Below, one piece after another: positions 58,606-64,000 of a DNA stretch of 64,000 nucleotides. Position numbers and translations under genes: made by a program. Each line of letters begins with the position of its first letter. Positions within the stretch are counted from its first letter, which is position 1. The notes under the pieces were generated by a model. The model was given only the letters and a program-made list of their open reading frames with translations. It was not told the DNA's origin and ran no database searches. This stretch comes from Burkholderia sp. HI2500 (GTDB taxonomy: Bacteria > Pseudomonadota > Gammaproteobacteria > Burkholderiales > Burkholderiaceae): the NCBI RefSeq assembly GCF_002223055.1, contig NZ_NKFL01000005.1, forward strand, positions 744,001-808,000, given 5' to 3'.

Positions 58606-59538
58606 ATGACGTTCCCCACCGCCGTCAAGATCGTCGAAGTCGGCCCGCGCGACGGGCTGCAGAACGAGAAGACCTTCGTGCCGACCGACGTGAAGATCGC
58701 GCTCGTCGACCGCCTGTCGCACGCCGGCTTCCGCAACGTCGAGGCCGCGTCGTTCGTGTCGCCGAAATGGGTGCCGCAGATGGCCGACGGCGCCGACGTG
58801 ATGGCCGGCATCGAGCGCCGCGCGGGCACCGTGTATTCGGTGCTCACGCCGAACCTGAAGGGCTTCGAGAATGCGGTCGCGGCGCGCGCGGACGAAGTCG
58901 TGATCTTCGGCGCGGCGAGCGAGGCGTTCTCGCAGCGGAACATCAACTGCAGCATCGCCGAGAGCATCGCGCGCTTCGAGCCGGTCGCGAAGGCGGCGAA
59001 GGATGCGGGCCTGCGGCTGCGCGGCAGCGTGTCGTGCACGCTCGGCTGCCCGTACCAGGGCGACGTGCCGGTCGCATCGGTCGTCGACGTCGTCGAGCGC
59101 TTCGCGGCGCTCGGCTGCGACGAGATCGACATCGCCGACACGATCGGCGTCGGCACGCCGAAGCGCACGCGCGAAGTGCTCGCGGCCGTCACGCGCGTGT
59201 TCCCGCGTGAACGCCTGTCGGGCCACTTCCACGACACCTACGGCCAGGCGCTCGCGAACATCTACGCGGCGCTGTTCGAAGGAATCGAGATCTTCCACGC
59301 GTCGGTCGCGGGCCTCGGCGGCTGCCCGTACGCGAAAGGCGCGACCGGCAACGTCGCGACCGAGGACGTGCTGTACCTGATGCAGGGCCTCGGCATCGAC
59401 ACCGGCATCGACCTCGCGCAGGTCGTCGCCGCCGGCGACTTCATCTCGAACGCGATCGGCCGCGCGAACGTGTCGCGCGCCGGTCGCGCCCTGCTCGCCA
59501 AGGCGCAGAGCGCGGCCGACGCCGCGAACTGCGTATGA
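58606..59538 (+). CDS. Hydroxymethylglutaryl-CoA lyase
   Basis: A 310-residue HMGL-like enzyme cleaving HMG-CoA to acetyl-CoA and acetoacetate (end of leucine degradation). Motifs: VGPRDGLQNE at 12-21 (metal and catalytic Arg/Asp), VSCTLGCPYQGD, HFHDTYGQALAN (metal His pair), and the signature VAGLGGCPYAKGATGNVATED with the catalytic Cys. Start has an AGGAGA site. Its stop overlaps the start of the YbaK gene (ATGA). Other leucine-degradation genes are not in view. Confidence 0.95.
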   Translation: MTFPTAVKIVEVGPRDGLQNEKTFVPTDVKIALVDRLSHAGFRNVEAASFVSPKWVPQMADGADVMAGIERRAGTVYSVLTPNLKGFENAVAARADEVVIFGAASEAFSQRNINCSIAESIARFEPVAKAAKDAGLRLRGSVSCTLGCPYQGDVPVASVVDVVERFAALGCDEIDIADTIGVGTPKRTREVLAAVTRVFPRERLSGHFHDTYGQALANIYAALFEGIEIFHASVAGLGGCPYAKGATGNVATEDVLYLMQGLGIDTGIDLAQVVAAGDFISNAIGRANVSRAGRALLAKAQSAADAANCV

Positions 59539-60071
59539 CCCCGGTATTCGATGGATTCCTCAACATGACGACACCTGCTTCATTCGATTCCCTCCCCGAC
59601 TCCGCGCGACGCGTCGCGCTGCTGCTGCGCGAGCGTGGCCATGCGAAAGGCATCGTGATGCTCGCCGAAACCGGCAAGACCTCGGCCGAGGCCGCGGCCG
59701 GGCTCGGCTGCTCGGTTGCGCAGATCGCGAAGTCGATCCTGTTTCGCCGCCAGTCGGACGGCGCGCCGGTGCTCGTGGTCGCCAGCGGCGTGAATCGTGT
59801 CGACGAGAAGAAGGTCGCCGCGCAAGTCGGCGCGGTTGGCCGCGCGGACGCGAAGTTCGTGCGCGACCACACCGGCTATGCGATCGGCGGCGTGTGCCCG
59901 ATCGGTCATCTCGTCGAACCCGTCACGCTGATCGACGCCGACCTGCTCGAGCTCGACAGCCTGTGGGCCGCCGCCGGCCATCCGCACGCGGTGTTCAACC
60001 TGTCGCCGAACGAACTCGTGTCGCTGACGGGCGCGCCGGTCGCGGACGTCGCGTTGCGGGAGCCCGCATGA
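59535..60071 (+). CDS. YbaK/EbsC (aminoacyl-tRNA deacylase) family protein
   Basis: A 178-residue YbaK-like protein, the family that removes wrongly attached amino acids from tRNA. Features: SVAQIAKSILFRRQSDGAPVLVVASG, EKKVAAQVG and the conserved TGYAIGGVCPIGH and LWAAAGHPHAVFNLSPNELV. The start at 59535 overlaps the preceding stop; the ATG at 59565 (MTTPASFDS) is equally possible, as neither has a clear ribosome binding site. Its stop overlaps the next start (ATGA). Confidence 0.9.
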   Translation: MTPVFDGFLNMTTPASFDSLPDSARRVALLLRERGHAKGIVMLAETGKTSAEAAAGLGCSVAQIAKSILFRRQSDGAPVLVVASGVNRVDEKKVAAQVGAVGRADAKFVRDHTGYAIGGVCPIGHLVEPVTLIDADLLELDSLWAAAGHPHAVFNLSPNELVSLTGAPVADVALREPA

Positions 60072-60280
60072 GCGACGTGCCGGTGACGGTGCCGGTCGGC
60101 ACGGTCGCGTCGCCGTGCACCGACGTATGCCGGATCGATCCGCGCACCGACTGGTGCGCGGGCTGCCTGCGCACGCGCGGCGAGATCAAGGGATGGCGTG
60201 CGTCGGACGACGACGCGCGGCGCGCGTTGCTCGCGCGGCTCGATGCGCGGCGGCGTCTGCTGGCGAGAAGCGGCGCATAA
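60068..60280 (+). CDS. DUF1289 family small Cys-rich protein
   Basis: A 70-residue protein with the DUF1289 pattern SPCTDVCRIDPRTDWCAGCLRT: four cysteines (CxxxC and CxxC) likely to bind a metal or iron-sulfur cluster, followed by a basic helical tail. The start at 60068 overlaps the YbaK stop and follows a GGGAG site. It is the last gene in the ghrA-lyase-YbaK run. Function unknown. Confidence 0.9.
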   Translation: MSDVPVTVPVGTVASPCTDVCRIDPRTDWCAGCLRTRGEIKGWRASDDDARRALLARLDARRRLLARSGA

Positions 60281-60312
60281 AAAAAAGCCGTTCAACCTGA
60301 CAGGCGAACGGC
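60279..60312 (-). terminator. Rho-independent terminator (minus strand)
   Basis: A 7-bp stem (GCCGTTC/GAACGGC) with a 12-nt loop has an eight-A run on its left, giving T8 after the hairpin when read on the minus strand. It ends the EamA transporter transcript (gene ends at 60546); the A-run itself contains the end of the DUF1289 stop codon. Confidence 0.8.
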
Positions 60313-60545
60313 ATCGAGATCGGAATCCTGTGAACGTGATCAACGTCACAGCCCGCATCATACGAGCGACGCGGCCGCATCGCATCGGGTGTTTCCCTAC
60401 AACTTCTTACAGCGTCTCGGACGCGTGCGCGCGCACGACTTTTGCTCGTCACGCACACGCCGTCTCCGCAATACACGCGCCCGAAATACGCATTCGACGA
60501 GCGGCTGCGCTGCCCCGTAGCGGCTCGCCGAATCGCACGACCGTT

Positions 60546-61448
60546 TCAATGGCCGACGGCCGCACGACGGGCCGGCACGATGCGCCAGCCGAGATTCACG
60601 CCGGCCGCCGCGAGCAGGATCAGCAGCGCGCCGACCACCTGCGTCCACGCGAGCGTCTGCCCGAACGCGACGTGATCGACGACGATCGCGACGACCGGAT
60701 AGACGAACGACAGCGCGCCGGTCATCGCGGTCGGCAGCTTCTGGATCGCGCCGTACAGCAGCACATACATCAGACCGGTGTTCACGACGCCGAGCACGAC
60801 GAGGTCGAGCCACTGCCCGGCGGTCGCCGGCAACGTGCCGAAGTGCGCGAACGGCGCGAGCAGCAGGACCCCGAGGCCGGCCTGCAGCAGCGCGAGCAGA
60901 TGCGGCGGCGTGCCCTTCAGGTGCTTCGTGACGATCGACGAGATCGCATACAGGAACGCCGCGCCGAGCGACAGCGCGACGCCTTCCAGGTATTCGCCCG
61001 GCACCGCGAGCACGGCCGGCTCGACGCGCACCACGGCGACGAGCCCGACGAAGGCGAGCGCGAGCCACGCGACGGTGGACGCGGTGATCCGCTCGCGGAA
61101 CACGATCGCGCCGAGTGCGACGAGCATGAACGGCTGCGTGTTGTAGACGGCGGTCGCCATCGAGATCGACGCGCGCGAATAGGCGGCGAACAGCAGCAGC
61201 CAGTTCGCGACGATCGCGACGCTGCCGAGGGTCGCCAGCGCGAGCATCCGCGGCGAGAACAGTGCACGGCGCAGGAACCCGAACGCCGCGCAGACGATCG
61301 CGAGCGTCGCGGCGCCGAACAGGCAGCGGAAGAACACGACGTTCGTCAGCGGCTGCTGCGACGACATCACGAGCCAGCCGATCGTGCCGGACATCATCAT
61401 CGCGACGACCATCTCGGCGGCGCCGCGGCGAATTTCATTCGAAGCCAT
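60546..61448 (-). CDS. EamA/DMT family transporter
   Basis: A 300-residue inner-membrane exporter with ten predicted hydrophobic helices in two EamA repeats (e.g. WLVMSSQQPLTNVVFFRCLFGAATL and LSLGAAFLYAISSIVTKHL). These proteins usually export amino acids or metabolites. It is divergent from an Lrp-family regulator across a 106-bp gap containing a strong palindrome, so amino-acid-responsive control is likely. Substrate unknown. The 230 bp downstream to the terminator hold nothing recognised. Confidence 0.9.
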   Translation of the reverse strand: MASNEIRRGAAEMVVAMMMSGTIGWLVMSSQQPLTNVVFFRCLFGAATLAIVCAAFGFLRRALFSPRMLALATLGSVAIVANWLLLFAAYSRASISMATAVYNTQPFMLVALGAIVFRERITASTVAWLALAFVGLVAVVRVEPAVLAVPGEYLEGVALSLGAAFLYAISSIVTKHLKGTPPHLLALLQAGLGVLLLAPFAHFGTLPATAGQWLDLVVLGVVNTGLMYVLLYGAIQKLPTAMTGALSFVYPVVAIVVDHVAFGQTLAWTQVVGALLILLAAAGVNLGWRIVPARRAAVGH

Positions 61449-61492
61449 CGTGAACTCCGTTCAGAAGAGTGGATGACTTCGATTCTAGAAAC

Positions 61493-61553
61493 TTGCTTTC
61501 GCGGCAACCACGGCTAAACTGAAGTGAATCGACCGATTCACCTTCGAAAGCAA
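61493..61553. promoter_or_regulatory. Nested palindromes in the EamA/Lrp divergent region
   Basis: A perfect palindrome GTGAATCGACCGATTCAC (61524-61541, 2-bp centre) lies between two arms of a wider inverted repeat, TTGCTTTCG (61493-61501) and CGAAAGCAA (61545-61553). These are good candidates for binding by the adjacent Lrp-family regulator and for control of both divergent genes. A TAAACT -10-like word is at 61514. Confidence 0.6.
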
Positions 61554-61554
61554 A

Positions 61555-62052
61555 GTGATCATGCCGAAACGCCTTTCCCCGCCCGCCGTCGCGTCGCTCG
61601 ACGCGACCGACCGCGCGATCCTCGCGGCGCTGGCCGACGACGCGCGCATCGCCACCAGCGAACTCGCCCGGCAGATCGGGCTGTCGGCGCCCGCGACCGC
61701 CGACCGCGTGCGGCGGCTCGAGGCGCAAGGCGTGATCGCCGCGTTCACCGTCGAGCTCGACCCGCGCGCGCTCGGCTACACGCTGCAGGCGATCGTTCGC
61801 GTGAAGCCGCTGCCCGGCCAGCTGCATCTCGTCGAAGAGATGCTGCGGCGGATTCCCGAATTCGTGGAGTGCGACAAGGTGACCGGCGACGACTGCTTCA
61901 TCTGCCGGCTCTACCTGCGCACGATCGCGCACCTCGACGACATCCTGTCGAAAGTGACGGAGCGCGCCGAGACGAGCACCGCGATCGTGAAGTCGACGCC
62001 GGTGCCGCGCCGGCTGCCGCCGCTCGTCGAGGACGACGGCGCGCACCGCTGA
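61555..62052 (+). CDS. Lrp/AsnC-family transcriptional regulator
   Basis: A 165-residue Lrp-like regulator. The N-terminal HTH (LDATDRAILAALADDARIATSELARQIGLSAPATADRVRRLEAQGVI, about 15-62) is followed by the RAM ligand-binding domain (LDPRALGYTLQAIVRVKPLPG ... ECDKVTGDDCFICRLYLRTI). Start is 61555 or the ATG two codons on. It probably senses an amino acid and controls the divergent EamA exporter through the adjacent palindromes. Confidence 0.92.
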   Translation: MIMPKRLSPPAVASLDATDRAILAALADDARIATSELARQIGLSAPATADRVRRLEAQGVIAAFTVELDPRALGYTLQAIVRVKPLPGQLHLVEEMLRRIPEFVECDKVTGDDCFICRLYLRTIAHLDDILSKVTERAETSTAIVKSTPVPRRLPPLVEDDGAHR

Positions 62053-62107
62053 ACGAGCCGGTACGCGGCCGCGCCGCCCGCGTGCCGACGGGTGCCCGCG
62101 CGTACCG

Positions 62108-63004
62108 TCAGGCAGCCGCGTCGCGCGCCTCGAAGAACGCCAGCAGTTCGTCGATCAGCGCGACGGGCGCCTCTTCCGGAATGTAGTGCCCGCACTCGAG
62201 CGCGCGGCCGCTGACGTCGCGCGCGACACGGCGCCATTCGTCGAGCGGATCGAAGCAGCGGCCGACGATCCCGTTCTCGCCCCACAGCACGCGCAGCGGA
62301 CACGCGACCTTGTTGCCGCGCTCGAGATCCGCCCGATCGTGCTCGAGATCGATCGTCGCGGACGCGCGGTAGTCCTCGCACATCGCATGCACGGCGCCCG
62401 GCTGCGCGAGCGCGGCGCGGTACGCGGCGAGCGCCTCGGGCGCGAACGGCGCCAGCCCGGCGGACCGGTTGCCCATCACGCGCTCGATGTACGCATCGGT
62501 ATGCGCACCGACCAGCGTCTCGGGCAACGGCTCCGGCTGGATCAGGAAGAACCAGTGGAAATATGCGGTCGCGAACGCGCGATCGGTTTTCTCGTACATC
62601 GCGAGCGTCGGTGCGATGTCGAGCAGCATCATCCGCTCGACGGCGTCCGGATGATCGAGCGCGAGCCGGTGCGCGACCCGCGCGCCGCGATCGTGCGCGC
62701 ACACATGGAAGTGCTCGAAGCCGAAATGCCGCATCACGGCGACCTGGTCGGCCGCCATCGCCCGTTTCGAATACGGCACGTGCTGCGCGTCGCTCGGCGG
62801 CTTGCCCGACGCGCCGTACCCGCGCAGGTCGGTGGCGATCACCGTGAAATGATTCGCGAGCGTCGCCGCAACGCGATGCCAGATCATATGGGTTTGCGGA
62901 TGTCCGTGCAGCAACAGGAGCGGCGGACCCGCGCCTCCTTTGACACCGAAGATGTCGGTGTCCTGCACCGTCACGCGAAACGGTGCAAACGCCTCAAACG
63001 ACAT
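62108..63004 (-). CDS. Fluoroacetate/haloacetate dehalogenase-like alpha/beta hydrolase
   Basis: A 298-residue alpha/beta hydrolase resembling fluoroacetate dehalogenase. The nucleophile D105 and the carboxylate-binding R106/R109 are in CAHDRGAR; D129 (LLDIAPT) and H273 (ECGHYIPEE) complete the triad; the halide-binding trio H150/W151 (YFHWFF) and Y212 (CEDYRAS) is present. HGHPQTHMIW is the oxyanion segment. Such enzymes hydrolyse haloacetates to glycolate. All the named residues are seen in the sequence; the actual substrate is not proven. It faces the nitronate monooxygenase gene divergently. Confidence 0.9.
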   Translation of the reverse strand: MSFEAFAPFRVTVQDTDIFGVKGGAGPPLLLLHGHPQTHMIWHRVAATLANHFTVIATDLRGYGASGKPPSDAQHVPYSKRAMAADQVAVMRHFGFEHFHVCAHDRGARVAHRLALDHPDAVERMMLLDIAPTLAMYEKTDRAFATAYFHWFFLIQPEPLPETLVGAHTDAYIERVMGNRSAGLAPFAPEALAAYRAALAQPGAVHAMCEDYRASATIDLEHDRADLERGNKVACPLRVLWGENGIVGRCFDPLDEWRRVARDVSGRALECGHYIPEEAPVALIDELLAFFEARDAAA

Positions 63005-63270
63005 GGTTTGTTTCTCGTTGGTTTGTTATGGCGGCTATTTTAGGAGCGCTTGCGCGTCAGCACAGCGGCGCAACAGCCAGAATCCGTAGAAAGAGAACAC
63101 TCACTCGATTGCCGGCACACCGCGCATTTTGTTAAGCTCGCGTAGAATCGCACGATCGTTCGTATTAATAAGGACGACATCGTTTCGCCGCTACACTCGA
63201 ATCACCGTTCGACCGCAAAGCATGGCGCCGGCGCGACCGCGCGGGCGCCCCTGGAGACTGGAGACATCAC

Positions 63271-64000
63271 ATGGCATTGCCCACCGTCCTGCAGAACCTG
63301 ACGCTGCCCGTCATCGCATCGCCGATGTTCATCGTCAGCTACCCCGAACTCGTGCTCGCGCAATGCAAGGCGGGCATCGTCGGTTCGTTCCCCGCGCTCA
63401 ACGCCCGTCCGGCCGAACTGCTCGACGAGTGGCTCACGCAGATCCAGTCCGATCTCGCCGATCACCAGGCAAAGAATCCCGGCGCGGTGATCGGCCCGAT
63501 CGCGGTCAACCAGATCGTCCACCAGTCGAATGCGCGGCTCGAGCACGACGTGCGCGTGTGCGTCGAGCACAAGGTGCCGATCTTCATCACGAGCCTGCGC
63601 GCACCGGCGCGCGAGATCGTCGACGCGGTGCACAGCTACGGCGGCATCGTGCTGCACGACGTGATCAACCTGCGCCACGCGCAGAAGGCGCTCGAAGCCG
63701 GCGTCGACGGGCTGATCCTCGTCGCGGCCGGTGCAGGCGGCCATGCGGGCACGACGTCGCCGTTCGCGCTCGTCGGCGAAGTCCGCAAGATCTTCGACGG
63801 CCCGATCGTGCTGTCCGGCGCGATCGCGAACGGCGGCTCGATCCTCGCGGCGCAGGCGATGGGCGCCGACTTCGCGTACATGGGCACGCGCTTCATCGCG
63901 ACGCAGGAAGCGCACGCGATCGACGACTACAAGCACGCGATCGTGAACGCGAAATCGTCGGACATCATCTACACGAACCTCTTCACGGGCGTGCACGGCA
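63271..64000 (+). CDS. Nitronate monooxygenase (C-terminus beyond the window)
   Basis: The first 243 residues of a 2-nitropropane-dioxygenase/nitronate monooxygenase-type flavoenzyme. It begins MALPTVLQNLTLPVIASPMF, with the FMN-binding AAGAGGHAG near 151-159 and SGAIANGGS near 185-193, and DFAYMGTRFIAT. The start has a GGAGA site 6 nt upstream. It oxidises toxic alkyl nitronates using oxygen. The 266-bp gap before it has a TAGAAT word (63143) and a short AT-rich TATTAATAA stretch but no clear operator. Confidence 0.9.
   Translation, partial: MALPTVLQNLTLPVIASPMFIVSYPELVLAQCKAGIVGSFPALNARPAELLDEWLTQIQSDLADHQAKNPGAVIGPIAVNQIVHQSNARLEHDVRVCVEHKVPIFITSLRAPAREIVDAVHSYGGIVLHDVINLRHAQKALEAGVDGLILVAAGAGGHAGTTSPFALVGEVRKIFDGPIVLSGAIANGGSILAAQAMGADFAYMGTRFIATQEAHAIDDYKHAIVNAKSSDIIYTNLFTGVHG

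Noticed and set aside
60328..60349. CRP-type site TGTGA...TCACA
   Set aside because: The arms are separated by 12 bases instead of 6, so it does not fit a CRP site, and it lies downstream of both neighbouring genes.

Overview
The window is GC-rich (roughly two thirds G+C) chromosomal DNA from a betaproteobacterium, almost certainly a Burkholderia and most likely a member of the B. cepacia complex. Pointers are the methionine synthase split into two adjacent genes, DUF3567, DUF1840 and DUF3108 proteins, a PhaM-type granule protein, a KirBac-type potassium channel very close to the classic Burkholderia one, a fused indolepyruvate ferredoxin oxidoreductase, and a GC-rich dispersed repeat of the kind seen in this group. 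Almost every gene is an ordinary core or metabolic gene. I saw no rRNA, tRNA, phage, insertion sequence or CRISPR.

Layout. 1-4758: patatin-like lipase (cut by the left edge), PhaM-like protein, then an enoyl-CoA hydratase/FAH-hydrolase pair divergent from an IclR regulator. 4885-10751: DUF3108 and DUF3567 proteins, then the two-gene methionine synthase. 10867-17805: DUF1840 protein, argS, SPOR-domain protein, dsbA, an SDR, an 8-bp repeat tract, and a peptide-ABC binding protein. 18004-26345: ABC-F ATPase, MBL hydrolase, aceK, carbonic anhydrase, SDR, YchJ-like protein, secreted hydrolase. 26860-31414: biotin operon bioA-bioF-bioD-bioB, with repeat elements translated into BioF. 31466-39457: small ORF, cutC, EAL phosphodiesterase, CPA1 antiporter, indolepyruvate oxidoreductase. 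39458-41584: a 2.1-kb gene-free region holding a long repeat array. 41585-51576: acetyltransferase, GST, KirBac channel, sulfate-binding protein, DapA-like aldolase, a VapBC-like toxin-antitoxin pair, LysR/MFS pair, GST/LysR pair. 51586-55583: a three-subunit molybdenum aldehyde/xanthine-dehydrogenase-type enzyme. 56137-64000: lipoprotein, RBBP9-like hydrolase, hydroxyacid reductase, HMG-CoA lyase, YbaK, DUF1289, EamA exporter divergent from an Lrp regulator, a fluoroacetate-dehalogenase-like hydrolase and nitronate monooxygenase (cut by the right edge).

The most unusual content is the 39795-41537 array. It has about sixteen same-orientation units on a period near 89 bp. Eleven are 54-bp modules with a fixed 30-bp head, a 13-nt variable core and an 11-bp DnaA-box-like tail; five are a diverged tandem subfamily. 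I do not recognise it as a described element. Next are the two copies of a dispersed GC-rich element at the edges of bioF, which lengthen BioF at both ends and supply the ribosome binding site of bioD, and a perfect 14-copy octanucleotide repeat upstream of the peptide-binding protein gene.

All gene calls rest on reading the translated sequence and recognising motifs; no database search was run.
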